The notes beneath the pieces were generated by a model. That model saw nothing but the letters and a program-made list of their open reading frames with translations, searched no databases and was not told the DNA's origin. The translations under genes were made by a program, and so were the position numbers. From an uncultured Faecalibacterium sp. (lineage in GTDB: Bacteria > Bacillota > Clostridia > Oscillospirales > Ruminococcaceae), in contig UQDV01000011.1 in assembly GCA_900539945.1 (NCBI GenBank), positions 4,229 through 68,228 on the forward strand: a DNA stretch of 64,000 bases. The letters run 5' to 3'. Of this stretch, positions 41,397-50,430 are shown piece after piece; within the stretch, counting starts at the first letter, position 1, and every line of letters starts with the position of its first letter.

Positions 41397-44111
41397 TTAC
41401 GATTGTTTTTTAATTTGCGTCGGGGGGGGGGTAAGCGTTGCCGTATCATCTGCAAAGATCCAGATGGTCTCGTGGATGTGAGAGCCGCTGGAGGAATACG
41501 GGGTGATCTTGAGGGTGTAGGGTGCGCCGTCTGTTCTGGTGTAGTGCACCTCCACGATCTCGCCGCTCAGCACCTTGCTGCGCACAAAGCTGTAATCCAG
41601 CACGCTGTTGAAGGCGTCGCGGGATTCCGGCACCACATACTGGTCGCTGTAAGCGGTGATGACGGCACGGAAGGAGCCGCCGGAGGTGTCCAGGATCTTC
41701 TGGAAGAAGTCCGGAACGATGATGGGCCGCACGCTGTCCTCCTGCAGGTTCACCACATAGACGCCCCGGTACTTGGGGGCCAGCACCCGCAGGAAGTGCT
41801 CGGCGTCCCGCTTCTGGGTCAGGGTGCGCTCCAGCTTTTCGTTCAGGCCCTTGAGCTGACGCTCCTGCCCGTTGCGGCTGTAGTAAGCCAGCTTGTCCTG
41901 CTGCATGGCCTGCTCGGCCTTGTTCACGGCCGCTTCCAGCTTGCGCAGATTGTTGGTGTTCTGGATGCCCACCGAGATCTCGCAGTCCTTCTCCCGCAGG
42001 AACACGCGCATCCGGTCGGAGGCGGTCCATACGTCGTAGGGCGGCAGGTTGGGGGTGAGCACGACGAATTCGTCACCGCCCACGCGGTAGATGCGGCTGC
42101 TCACAAAGAACTTGCGGGCGGCGTTGGCAATGGTGCACAGCAGGTTGTCGCCGCTGCGGTGGCCCAGGTGATCGTTCACCTCATGCAGGCCCACCACGTC
42201 GATGTAGGTGCACACCATGGAATCGTAATCCGAATATTGCAGCTCCCGCAGGTCGCTCTCATACTTGCTGCGGTTGGCAAGGCCGGTCAGGGTGTCGTGG
42301 CTGTAGGAGAAGTCCAGCTCCTCACTCAGCTGGTTGGCCTGTGCGTCCTCCCGCATCAGCACGGTGGCCCAGGGGTTCTGGGCGCAGCAGCCGCGGCAGG
42401 GCAGCACTTCCATGGTGATCCACACGAACTGGTTGGCGACCTGCTTGCGGAAGCGGTAGAACTCCGGCTGCTGGGAGTGGAACAGGGTGTCCTGCAGCAG
42501 GGGCAGGTCCACCTGCTCCTGGAACATCTCTGCATCGTCCGGGTGCACGACCTTTTCATTCACCAGACGGTCGCAGAAGGTGGTAAAGTCCTCTTCCTTG
42601 GCCAGGTCTGCGCTGGGCAGGCGGGCATCCCGCTTGATCACCCGGTAGGTGCCGGTGACCAGGTTGAGCAGCGAAACTTCCAGCAGATTGTCGGTAAAGA
42701 TCTGATACGCCTGCAGGGCCAGTGCCGTCTTTTCCGAGTCCGGGTCCTCCGCAGCGGTGCGGTGGTCGCGGCGCATCAGGTCGCGGCGCATATCCCAGTA
42801 ATCGGCGTTGTTGGGCTGGGCCAGCAGCTTTTCAGCGTTTTCAATGGGCATGGGCTTGAAGAAGTAGTAGCCCTGCGTATACAGGCAGTCGGCAGCCTGC
42901 AGCATGGACACCTGCTCCGGGGTCTCCACACCCTCGGCAATGATGGGCAGATTGAGCCGGTGAGCCATATTGATCACCGATTCCACGATCTGCACACCCT
43001 TGCTGTGGTTCTGCTGGTTCATGTCGATGAGCTTCATGTCCAGCTTGATGGCATCCACGTTGGTGTCCTTGAGCATGTTCAGCGACGAGTAGCCGCTGCC
43101 AAAGTCGTCCATCAGCACCGAGAAGCCCTTGCGGTGCAGGCCCTGGATGGCGTTTTCCACCACCGAGGAGTTCTCGGCCAGCATGGTCTCGGTGATCTCG
43201 GCCAGCAGGAGCTTGGGCTCCAGCTGGTATTTCTCCACCAGATCCGAGAAGATCTGCGGCACGTCCAGATTCACGATGTCCACCACGGACACGTTCACCG
43301 ATACGGGCACCAGATTGCTGCCGCCGGCCTGCCACTTCTGCAGTGTCTGGCAGACGGCTTCCCAGATGTACTGGTCCAGCCGGGTGATCAGGCCGGTGTT
43401 CTCCAGCAGGGGCATGAACTCGGACGGCTGCACGCAGCCGCGGGTGGGGTGGTTCCAGCGCACCAGTGCTTCCATGCCCACGATGGCGCGGGTCATGCTG
43501 TTGCACTTGGGCTGCAGGAAAAAGGTGAATTCGTGGTTGTCCAGCGCATGCTCCAGCTCACTCAGCAGCTGCTGCTGGGCCTTGAGGCTGTCCAGCATGG
43601 CCGGGGCAAAGCGGTGGATGCCGCTGCCGGAATGGTCCGGGTTCATCACGGCGATCTGGGCGTAGTTGCACAGGGCGGCGGCGTCCGCTTCCGGATGCTC
43701 GCTCACCGGGCACAGGCCCAGCGCCAGAAAGAAGGTGACACCCTGATGATTGGGGTTCACGCAGGTCTGCAGCGTGATCACGATGTCCTGCTGCTGCACG
43801 CGGTCGTCCGGCAGGCAGAGGAAAAAGTCATCGTTGCCCCAGTAGCCCACAGGGCGGCCGGAGGTCTTTTGATAGTCCAGCAGATGGCTGGCCAGGGTGT
43901 TCAGCAGGGCATTGCCCTGCTCGGTGCCGTAAAGCTCGTTGTACAGCCTGAAGTGCTCAACGTCGATGGCCGCGACGCACCACTTTTCGGTTTTGTGTGT
44001 GTCCAGAAAGTCTTGCAGATGCTGCAGGAAGTCCTCCTTGCGTGCAATGGCTGTAAGGGCACCCGGCTGTACTGTGCCGACGGTTGCATTTTGAATTGTT
44101 TTATCAGACAT
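41397..44111 (-). CDS. Multidomain GGDEF-EAL-GGDEF cyclic-di-GMP protein
   Basis: A 904-residue signalling protein without clear membrane segments. Order: a degenerate GGDEF domain (about 25-170; GYWGNDDFF at the active-site turn); an EAL phosphodiesterase domain (about 180-430) with GMEALVRWNHP, DDFGSGYSSL and AEGVET; a linker with PAS-like features (about 480-600); an intact GGDEF domain (about 620-780) with DVVGLHEVNDHLGH and YRVGGDEFVVL; and a C-terminal PAS-like region (about 800-895). It could both make and break cyclic-di-GMP. A run of ten C on the coding strand (41422-41431) lies in the last codons. ATG 44111 has GAGGG seven bases upstream; ATG 44117 overlaps that site. Confidence 0.9.
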   Translation of the reverse strand: MSDKTIQNATVGTVQPGALTAIARKEDFLQHLQDFLDTHKTEKWCVAAIDVEHFRLYNELYGTEQGNALLNTLASHLLDYQKTSGRPVGYWGNDDFFLCLPDDRVQQQDIVITLQTCVNPNHQGVTFFLALGLCPVSEHPEADAAALCNYAQIAVMNPDHSGSGIHRFAPAMLDSLKAQQQLLSELEHALDNHEFTFFLQPKCNSMTRAIVGMEALVRWNHPTRGCVQPSEFMPLLENTGLITRLDQYIWEAVCQTLQKWQAGGSNLVPVSVNVSVVDIVNLDVPQIFSDLVEKYQLEPKLLLAEITETMLAENSSVVENAIQGLHRKGFSVLMDDFGSGYSSLNMLKDTNVDAIKLDMKLIDMNQQNHSKGVQIVESVINMAHRLNLPIIAEGVETPEQVSMLQAADCLYTQGYYFFKPMPIENAEKLLAQPNNADYWDMRRDLMRRDHRTAAEDPDSEKTALALQAYQIFTDNLLEVSLLNLVTGTYRVIKRDARLPSADLAKEEDFTTFCDRLVNEKVVHPDDAEMFQEQVDLPLLQDTLFHSQQPEFYRFRKQVANQFVWITMEVLPCRGCCAQNPWATVLMREDAQANQLSEELDFSYSHDTLTGLANRSKYESDLRELQYSDYDSMVCTYIDVVGLHEVNDHLGHRSGDNLLCTIANAARKFFVSSRIYRVGGDEFVVLTPNLPPYDVWTASDRMRVFLREKDCEISVGIQNTNNLRKLEAAVNKAEQAMQQDKLAYYSRNGQERQLKGLNEKLERTLTQKRDAEHFLRVLAPKYRGVYVVNLQEDSVRPIIVPDFFQKILDTSGGSFRAVITAYSDQYVVPESRDAFNSVLDYSFVRSKVLSGEIVEVHYTRTDGAPYTLKITPYSSSGSHIHETIWIFADDTATLTPPPTQIKKQS
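41422..41431. repeat. Homopolymer of ten G/C within the EAL/GGDEF gene
   Basis: Ten G on the plus strand, read as TPPPT codons about 12 residues before the end of the protein. Slippage would change the last eight or so residues. Confidence 0.8.
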
Positions 44112-44182
44112 GGTCATCCCTCGCAGTCCGGCAAAAATTGCCAGCTTCAGACATAGTTTATCCAGTTACGCTCTTATGTAAC

Positions 44183-44211
44183 AGTATAGCATCAAATGTG
44201 CAATTTGAAAA
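44183..44211 (-). promoter_or_regulatory. Promoter of the EAL/GGDEF gene
   Basis: On the minus strand TTTTCA, 17 bases, TATACT. Confidence 0.5.
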
Positions 44212-44323
44212 TAGCTTCCGGCAATCTTTATCGCACAAAAATGCACAGAATACGCCGCAAAAAACCGATAAAAAAGCGGGTCATCGCAGATAATTGCAAC
44301 AAATCCGCAACAACCCACTGGGC

Positions 44324-45412
44324 TTATTCCTTGCTGCCCCGGTCCTGATCGGACTCCCGCCGATCCAGTTTTTTGCGCAGCGTTTCCAGCGAAGTTCTCT
44401 TCACACCGTGCTTCAGCTTGGGGTAGGCCCGCAGCATGCGGCGCTGGCCGATGACGCGGGGCTTCTTCAGCATCTGGGCACGCATCTCGTCGGAGCGTAC
44501 CTGCAGCTCGGTCGACAGCTCTTCCAGCTGCAGCAGCGCAGCGGCGCGTTCTGCGGCCCGCTCCGAAGCGCCCTGTGCCGCCAGTTTGGCGGCGTTGGCG
44601 GCCTCGGCCGCGTTCAGACGTGCGGTCTCCGAAGCGCGCCGTGCGGTCTCCATGGCTTCGTCGGTCCGGGCACGGATGGCGGCCATGGCCTCACGCGGCT
44701 TCAGCTTGGGGACATTGTCCCGGGCTTCGGCGGCAGCCAGCTTGAGCTGCAGGCGGCTCTCGTCCATCTTCTGGTCGGCGGTCATGGCGGTGGTGCCCAG
44801 CAGCTCGGTCATGGCGTCGCTCACGGCATGGATGCTGTCGCCCAGCTTCTCCATGGTGTCCAGGGTGTCGGCCAGGGTGGAGGCCGCAATGGCGGTGGCC
44901 ACCACATCCGTGGCATACACGGCGTAGAGGATGCACATCAGGATCACGCCCACCAGCGTGGGGACCATGGCCACCAGTCCGGCTATGATGGGGTGCACGA
45001 TGCGCATGACCACCAGGGTGCCCACGCCCCACAGCAGGCAGAATTCCAGGCAGATGTAGCCGCCGATGTTGAAGGGGTAGTCACTGTAGTCCCACCAGCG
45101 GGTGCGGTACAGCTTGTATAGGGCCCAGCCGCCCACCAGCTCCAGGGCACTGGGCAGGATGACACCGCCCAGATAGAGCAGCAGGGTGTTGTCCACCAGC
45201 GGGGTCAGAGCATAGAGCACGATGACCATGCCGAAGCCGTAGATGGGGCACACCGGCCCGTTCAGGAAGCCGCGGTTCACCAGCTTGCCGGTGGTCACAG
45301 CGGCGTAGACCACTTCCAGGCACCAGCCCAGACAGGAATAAATCAGAAAATAGGCCAGCGTCTGGTACAGCGAAAAGCCGCAGACGGTGGTCTGGGTGAG
45401 GAAGGCTACCAC
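44324..45412 (-). CDS. CmpB-like membrane protein (putative ABC-transporter type IV) with helical tail
   Basis: A 362-residue protein. The N-terminal half (about 15-170) has five to six hydrophobic segments and matches the CmpB/PF06541 family: FLIYSCLGWCLEVVYAAVTTGKLVNRGF, GPVCPIYGFG and YICLEF. The C-terminal half (about 180-362) is a long Ala/Glu/Arg-rich helix, probably coiled-coil, ending in a basic tail. The start is GTG at 45412 with GGAGGTG six bases upstream, 14 bases after the stop of the small DUF6472-type gene. The C-terminal helix extension is longer than in many relatives. Last gene of the alaX-like/trmB operon. Confidence 0.8.
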   Translation of the reverse strand: MVAFLTQTTVCGFSLYQTLAYFLIYSCLGWCLEVVYAAVTTGKLVNRGFLNGPVCPIYGFGMVIVLYALTPLVDNTLLLYLGGVILPSALELVGGWALYKLYRTRWWDYSDYPFNIGGYICLEFCLLWGVGTLVVMRIVHPIIAGLVAMVPTLVGVILMCILYAVYATDVVATAIAASTLADTLDTMEKLGDSIHAVSDAMTELLGTTAMTADQKMDESRLQLKLAAAEARDNVPKLKPREAMAAIRARTDEAMETARRASETARLNAAEAANAAKLAAQGASERAAERAAALLQLEELSTELQVRSDEMRAQMLKKPRVIGQRRMLRAYPKLKHGVKRTSLETLRKKLDRRESDQDRGSKE

Positions 45413-45426
45413 AAAAACACCTCCGG

Positions 45427-45606
45427 TCAGTTTTGCTTTGCTACGATCTTGTATTCGTCGCCCGGCTCAAAAAAGGGGCAGGCGGCGGTGCGGCAGGAGA
45501 GATAGCGGGCCATTTCGTCCTCGTCCAGTGCGCTGCCCTGGGCACAGTAATAGCTGCCGTATTCGTCCTGCAGGTTGTTCAGGCACAGTTCACAGGGGTC
45601 AGACAT
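45427..45606 (-). CDS. Small Cys-rich DUF6472-type protein
   Basis: A 59-residue protein that short-gene filters would miss. It starts MSDPCELCLNNL and has Cys pairs in PCELC, later single Cys in YYC and LSC, and a final TAACPFFEPGDEYKIVAKQN; the DEDEMARYL core and the CP-F-x-x-DEY end match the DUF6472 pattern seen in clostridia. The first eight bases overlap the end of trmB. It probably binds a metal, likely zinc. Function unknown, but the trmB linkage is tight here. Confidence 0.82.
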   Translation of the reverse strand: MSDPCELCLNNLQDEYGSYYCAQGSALDEDEMARYLSCRTAACPFFEPGDEYKIVAKQN

Positions 45607-46375
45607 TGCTCTCGCCTTCCTGTGCGGTCTTGGCAGCCGACTCGGCTTCGGCGGCTTCCCGTGCCATGCGCTTGAGCACCTTGGGCTCGATCCAGGTCAC
45701 GCTGTCGTCGCCGGGCTTTTTGCGGGCGATGAGGGCTTTGATCTTGATGCCCATCTCAGTGAACATGCCTTCGTGCTCGGTGCGGATGTTCCACTCCGGC
45801 TCGTTCTCGTGCAGGTCGTAGGTCATCCACTCGATGTCGTAGCCGGAAGCGGGGAAGTACTCCAGACTGTCGCGGAACAGGTCATCGTCATCGGTCTTGA
45901 AGTAGATCTCGCCGCCGTCCTTGAGGAACGCGCGGTAGTTGATGAGCTGACGGGGGTAGGTCAGGCGGTGCTTGTGGGAAGAGCCGTTCTTGCTCCACGG
46001 GTTGCAGAAGTTGATGTAGATGCGGCTGACCTCGTCCTCCGCCGTGATCACGCCCTTGATGCGCTCAATGTCGGTGCTCATGATCTTGACGTTGTCGATG
46101 GGGCGGTTTGCGGCCTGATAGGCGGCCTCGATCTTGCGCTTGGCCAGGATGAGCACCTTGTCGGTGATGTCGATGCCCAGATAGTTGTTCTCCGGGTGGG
46201 CGCAGGCCAGCTGGGAGAGGAAACCGCCCTTGCCGCAGCCCAGCTCCAGCACAAAGGGCTGTTCCGGACGGGCATACTGGGCGTGCCACTTGCCGCCCCA
46301 GATCAGGGGTTCGTGGACGTGGAAATCGGCGGCCATCAGCTCGTCGTGTGCATAGGGTTTAAAGCGCATTCTCAT
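45599..46375 (-). CDS. trmB: tRNA (guanine-N7)-methyltransferase
   Basis: Forms m7G46 in tRNA with S-adenosylmethionine. The 258-residue protein has LELGCGKGGFLSQLA (AdoMet site), LGIDITDKVL, INFCNPWSKNGSSHKHRLTYP (the family's substrate loop) and IYFKTDDDDLF. The C-terminal tail is Ala/Glu-rich. ATG 46375 has GGAG ten bases upstream; a TTG at 46381 is the alternative. The gene overlaps the alaX-like gene upstream and the small DUF6472-type gene downstream. Confidence 0.94.
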   Translation of the reverse strand: MRMRFKPYAHDELMAADFHVHEPLIWGGKWHAQYARPEQPFVLELGCGKGGFLSQLACAHPENNYLGIDITDKVLILAKRKIEAAYQAANRPIDNVKIMSTDIERIKGVITAEDEVSRIYINFCNPWSKNGSSHKHRLTYPRQLINYRAFLKDGGEIYFKTDDDDLFRDSLEYFPASGYDIEWMTYDLHENEPEWNIRTEHEGMFTEMGIKIKALIARKKPGDDSVTWIEPKVLKRMAREAAEAESAAKTAQEGESNV

Positions 46376-47561
46376 GATCAATATTCTCCTTCAAAAAATC
46401 TTCAACCTGCTCCGGCGTGGCGGCGCAGCTGCCCTGGCAGATGCCGGGCTTGCCGCCGCCGCGGCCGTTCAGGGCGGTGTTCAGGGCCTTGGTCAGGGCA
46501 CGCACGTCCCCGCCGGCCTGGGCCAGGCAGTAACCGGTGCCCTTGTCGTTGGGGGTCAGGGCGGCGCACAGACCGGTGGTGGCCTCGCTCAGGCGCACGG
46601 CCAGCCGGTGCAGGCCGTCCGGGTCCAGCCCCGGCACGATGCGGATGGCATTCTGCCCCGGCTCCACGGCGGCGGCCAGTGCGTCGAATAGCTGGCTGCA
46701 CAGGCCGAAGTGGTTGAACTTGAGGGCCGTGTACTCGTCGTACACCCGGTGTACGGCCACAGCGGTCTGGTCGGCTTTGGCGCTGAGCAGGGCCCCGATG
46801 TCTGCCTGCCGTGCCCGCATGGCCTGGGCAGCTTCCAGCGCCCGGGCACCGCACACGATGCTCAGCCGCACGCCGCCCTTGTAGTTCTCGCTGGTCAGGA
46901 TCTTGATCTGACCCACCTGCCCGGTGGTGCGGGTGTGGGTGCCGCAGCAGGCGCACACATCGGCACCGGGAATGGTCACGATGCGCACCTGCCCTTCGAT
47001 CTCCTTTTTGCTGCGGTAGGTCAGGGCGGCCAGCTCCTGCGGGGTGGGGTAGGTGATGACCACCGGCACGTCCTGCCAGACGATGCGGTTGGCTTCCAGC
47101 TCGGCGGCGCGCAGGCCCTCGGCGGAGATGGGCACGCTGGTGTCCATGCGCACGGCCTCGGCCCCGATGTGGAAGCCCACATTCTCGGCCCCGAACATCC
47201 GGTGCAGGATGCCGGAAAGGATGTGCTCACCGGTGTGCTGCTGCATTTTGTCAAAGCGCCAGTCCCAGTCGATGGCTTCCTCTACCGTGATGCCCGGCAC
47301 GGCGGTGTCGGGCAGGGAAGGAACGCTGTGCCAGAGGATGCCGTCCTGCTCGTGGACATCGGTCACGGCCAGCTCGGTGCCGTCCGGCAGGGTCAGGGTG
47401 CCCCGGTCGGCAGGCTGACCGCCGCCTTCCGGGTAGAACACCGTACCTTCCAGCGCGAGGAGTCCGCCGCCGGTACGGCTGTCCGGCACGGCGGCCAGCA
47501 GGACGCTTTCGGCCCGGGTGCGGAAGGCATCCGCTTCAAAATATTTTTCAGTGCACTGCAT
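46359..47561 (-). CDS. AlaX-like alanyl-tRNA editing protein with DHHA1 domain
   Basis: A 400-residue protein related to the editing part of AlaRS, probably clearing Ser- or Gly-tRNA-Ala. VFYPEGGGQPADRG and QQHTGEHILSG (zinc His pair) are followed by CACCGTHTR (Cys and His ligands), then a helical segment and a C-terminal DHHA1 domain with GGGKPGICQGSC. Start 47561 has AGGAGG ten bases upstream. A 100-bp repeat copy (47606-47707) occupies the leader. It is the first gene of the operon leading to trmB. Confidence 0.88.
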   Translation of the reverse strand: MQCTEKYFEADAFRTRAESVLLAAVPDSRTGGGLLALEGTVFYPEGGGQPADRGTLTLPDGTELAVTDVHEQDGILWHSVPSLPDTAVPGITVEEAIDWDWRFDKMQQHTGEHILSGILHRMFGAENVGFHIGAEAVRMDTSVPISAEGLRAAELEANRIVWQDVPVVITYPTPQELAALTYRSKKEIEGQVRIVTIPGADVCACCGTHTRTTGQVGQIKILTSENYKGGVRLSIVCGARALEAAQAMRARQADIGALLSAKADQTAVAVHRVYDEYTALKFNHFGLCSQLFDALAAAVEPGQNAIRIVPGLDPDGLHRLAVRLSEATTGLCAALTPNDKGTGYCLAQAGGDVRALTKALNTALNGRGGGKPGICQGSCAATPEQVEDFLKENIDHENAL

Positions 47562-47605
47562 GGTGCGTAAGACCTCCTGATGCTTTCTGCTGGCTGGTGC
47601 GCCGG

Positions 47606-47707
47606 AAGTTTCTCTGAGGACCGTCCGCTGGGGTGGGACCCTGTTGCCGTAAGGCAATAGGGCGGGCGATGGAATGGCCCGATTCGCGTCCGAAGAGAAA
47701 GCTGCCG
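47606..47707 (+). repeat. Dispersed 100-bp repeat, copy 1
   Basis: It starts AAGTTTCTCTGAGGACCGTC, has GGGTGGGACCCTGTTGCC and GGGCGGGCGATGGAATGGCC in the middle, and ends GTCCGAAGAGAAAGCTGCCG. The ends TTTCTC..GAGGAC and GTCCGA.GAGAAA are imperfect inverted repeats. It matches the opposite-strand copy at 50895-50997 with few differences. Confidence 0.85.
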
Positions 47708-47849
47708 GAGTATCGGCCCAACAGGTGACAAATACCAAGTATACCACAGTATACCACGATTTTTGCCTGTGGAAAATAGTCTGCGATTATGTTATGATAA
47801 GAATCAACAAGTTTCCGGTCAAAATGTGGAATGTGAGGAAGGTAAAACC

Positions 47850-49391
47850 ATGCGTGAAAGTGGAATCCTGATGCCGGTGTCCAGCCTGCCCGGCCCTTAT
47901 GGAATTGGCTGCTTTGGCAAGGAAGCATTCAAATTTGTGGATTTTCTGGCCGATGCCGGGCAGAAGATCTGGCAGCTGCTGCCCCTGAGCCCCACCGGCT
48001 ACGGCGACAGCCCCTATCAGAGCTGCTCCGCCTTTGCGGGCAACCCCTACTTCATCGACCTTGATGCCCTGAAGGAAGAAGGCCTGCTCACGGCAGCCCA
48101 GCTCAAGGCAGAGCCCTGGGGCGATGATCCGAAGCAGGTGGACTACGGCACCCTGTACACCAGCCGCTACAAGGTGCTGCGCACCGCCTATGCGGCCTGG
48201 CGCAAGGCCTGCAAGGGCCTGCACGGCTGCAGCGATTACTTCCCGGATGACTACTATGCCTTCACCCTGAGCAACGAGGCATGGCTGGAGGATTATGCCC
48301 TGTACATGGCTCTGAAAGTGGCCAACGGCATGAAGAACTGGGTGGAGTGGGAGCGCCCCTACCGCCTGCGGGACAAGGCTGCGCTGGCCGCCTTTGCTGC
48401 CGAAAACGAGGAAGAGATCGGCTTCTGGAAGTTTGTACAGTACAAGTTCAGCACCCAGTGGCAGGCTGTGAAGCAGTATGCCAACGACAAGGGTGTGCAG
48501 ATCCTGGGCGATATCCCCATCTATGTCTCTGCCGACTCGGTGGATGCCTGGGTGGGCGGCAAGCTGTTCGAGCTGGATGCCGAGGGCCGTTTTGCCCGTG
48601 TGGCAGGCTGCCCGCCGGATTATTTCTCCGCCGATGGTCAGCTGTGGGGCAACCCGCTGTATAACTGGACGTATCATAAACAGACTGGATATGCGTGGTG
48701 GGTCCAGCGGGTGCGCCATGCCCTGGGCATCTACGACCTGCTGCGCATCGACCATTTCCGGGGCTTTGACACCTACTGGGCCATCCCTGCCGACAGTGCC
48801 ACCGCCAAGACCGGTAAGTGGGAAAACGGCCCCGGCATGGAGCTGTTCGACGCGCTGGAGCAGGCGCTGGGCAAGCTGCCCATCATTGCCGAGGACCTGG
48901 GCGAGCTGTTCCCCAGCGTGCGGGAGCTGCTGGCCGACAGCACCTTCCCGGGCATGAAGGTGCTGCAGTTTGCCTTCAGCGGCGGGGATAACGAGTACCT
49001 GCCCCACAACCATGTCAAGAACAGTGTGGTCTACCCCGGCACCCACGACAACACCACTATCACGGCCTGGTGGGAGAGCGCTGCCACCCCCAAGGAAAAG
49101 GCCACGGCGGCGGCCTATCTGCACCTGACCGGCGCACACCCCACCGCAAAGGAAGTCGCCGCCGTCAAAACGGCGGCTGCCCGCACCGCTCTGCTGCGGG
49201 CAGCCCTGGGTTCGGTGGCCGACCGTGCCATCATCCCCATGTACGACTGGCTGGGTCTGGGCGAGGAAGCACACCTGAACACCCCGGGCAAGCTGGGCGG
49301 CAACTGGGCATGGCGTGCAGCGGCCGGTTTTGAGAGCAAAACGCTGGCAAAGACCATTGCCGACGAGTGCAGTGTGTACTGCCGCGTCTAA
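47850..49391 (+). CDS. malQ: 4-alpha-glucanotransferase (amylomaltase)
   Basis: Transfers alpha-1,4-glucan segments between maltodextrins in the cytoplasm. The 513-residue GH77 protein starts GILMPVSSLPGPYGIGCFG and has DAGQKIWQLLPLSPTGYGDSPYQS, LRIDHFRGFDTYW (nucleophile Asp), IIAEDLGELFPSVRELL (acid/base Glu) and YPGTHDNTTITAWW (third acidic residue). GAGGAAGG precedes the start. It stands alone and divergent from the alaX-like gene. Confidence 0.95.
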   Translation: MRESGILMPVSSLPGPYGIGCFGKEAFKFVDFLADAGQKIWQLLPLSPTGYGDSPYQSCSAFAGNPYFIDLDALKEEGLLTAAQLKAEPWGDDPKQVDYGTLYTSRYKVLRTAYAAWRKACKGLHGCSDYFPDDYYAFTLSNEAWLEDYALYMALKVANGMKNWVEWERPYRLRDKAALAAFAAENEEEIGFWKFVQYKFSTQWQAVKQYANDKGVQILGDIPIYVSADSVDAWVGGKLFELDAEGRFARVAGCPPDYFSADGQLWGNPLYNWTYHKQTGYAWWVQRVRHALGIYDLLRIDHFRGFDTYWAIPADSATAKTGKWENGPGMELFDALEQALGKLPIIAEDLGELFPSVRELLADSTFPGMKVLQFAFSGGDNEYLPHNHVKNSVVYPGTHDNTTITAWWESAATPKEKATAAAYLHLTGAHPTAKEVAAVKTAAARTALLRAALGSVADRAIIPMYDWLGLGEEAHLNTPGKLGGNWAWRAAAGFESKTLAKTIADECSVYCRV

Positions 49392-49579
49392 TTCCGGCGG
49401 GCACTTTGTAAATTGTTTGGCAATCTGACGAAAATGCAAAAATTCCAGTGAAAAATTGTGCGTTCTGCTGGCAATGGCCCCGCCTGAATGTTATAATGAC
49501 TATGAGTTCCCGGAGAGTGCCGGGAATCAGTCAGCTGCCGGTGCACGGCAGCACGATGCATGATGATGGGGAAAATGCA

Positions 49580-50371
49580 ATGGAAAAACAATGGACCGAG
49601 CAGGATCTGCACAGTTTTGTGCAGACTGCACAGGCGGTGTTTGACAGCGTCAGCCTGACCGAAGAACAGCCGGAACCCGGCTGGCAGGACGAAAGCCTGC
49701 AGGTGGACTATGAGCTGCGCGGCGGACGGGTGGACTGCGTGCTGCACCGCATCGTGGAAGCGGACGGCAAGCGCTGGAAGCTGCAGATGTCGGCACCGCT
49801 GGCAGGCAATGTCCTGCCCGAAGAGCGCATGACGCCCCGGGAACGGGAGCTGTGCCGCGACGATATGAGCCACGATTTTCTGACCGGTGTGTACAACCGC
49901 CAGTATCTGGAGCGGGTGTTCGGCGCAAAGCTGGAACAGTGGGCCCGGCAGGGCCGCAGCGCCGCTGTGGCTCTGGTGGCTCTGGACAAGGGCCCTCAGC
50001 TCTGCGATACTTACGGCCAGCCGGTGATGGACCAGCTCCATTGCTTTGTGGGCAACCAGTGGAAAAAGCACTTTGATACCCCGACGGAACAGGTGGTCTG
50101 TCGCCTGACCGGCAGCATTTTTGTGGTGGGCAGCGTGGACACCACCGGTCCGCAGCTGGCGGCCCGGATGCAGGAGCTGTACGAGCAGATGCCGCACGAG
50201 TGCATCACCACCACCGGCATGATGCACCGGGTGCAGTTCACCATGAGCGGCGCGGCCGCCGGGCTGGACGAGGTGGAGGCCAAGAACTGGCCCGCCCTCT
50301 ACGAGCTGTGCGATGCCCGCCTGCGCAAGGTGCAGGCTTCCGGCGGCGACCGGATCGGCTGTGCCGAATAA
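49580..50371 (+). CDS. Degenerate GGDEF-domain protein
   Basis: A 263-residue cytoplasmic protein. Residues about 1-85 are an unrecognised N-terminal domain; from about 95 the sequence follows a GGDEF fold, with SHDFLTGVYNRQYLERVF and ALVALDKGPQLCDTYGQPVMDQ. The signature turn reads CRLTGSIFVVG instead of RxGGDEF, so cyclase activity is very unlikely. It may bind a nucleotide or act as a protein-interaction module with the EAL/GGDEF protein encoded 6 kb away. I chose ATG 49580 (GGGGA upstream); starts at 49556 or 49559 would add a few residues. Confidence 0.78.
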   Translation: MEKQWTEQDLHSFVQTAQAVFDSVSLTEEQPEPGWQDESLQVDYELRGGRVDCVLHRIVEADGKRWKLQMSAPLAGNVLPEERMTPRERELCRDDMSHDFLTGVYNRQYLERVFGAKLEQWARQGRSAAVALVALDKGPQLCDTYGQPVMDQLHCFVGNQWKKHFDTPTEQVVCRLTGSIFVVGSVDTTGPQLAARMQELYEQMPHECITTTGMMHRVQFTMSGAAAGLDEVEAKNWPALYELCDARLRKVQASGGDRIGCAE

Positions 50372-50385
50372 CGATCATGTATAGA

Positions 50386-50428
50386 AAAGCCCCTTTTGGC
50401 GCACACTGGCTGCCAAAGGGGGCTTTTT
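50386..50428 (+). terminator. Terminator that contains the next gene's ribosome site
   Basis: AAAGCCCCTTTTGGC / GCCAAAGGGGGCTTT (50386-50400 and 50412-50426; one G-T pair), followed by TTTTT. The Shine-Dalgarno AAAGGGGG of the gene at 50431 lies in the 3' arm. Confidence 0.8.
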
Positions 50429-50430
50429 GT

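Noticed and set aside
41403..44156. A 917-codon plus-strand frame opposite the EAL/GGDEF gene
   Set aside because: The minus strand encodes recognisable EAL and GGDEF motifs; the plus frame does not resemble any protein.
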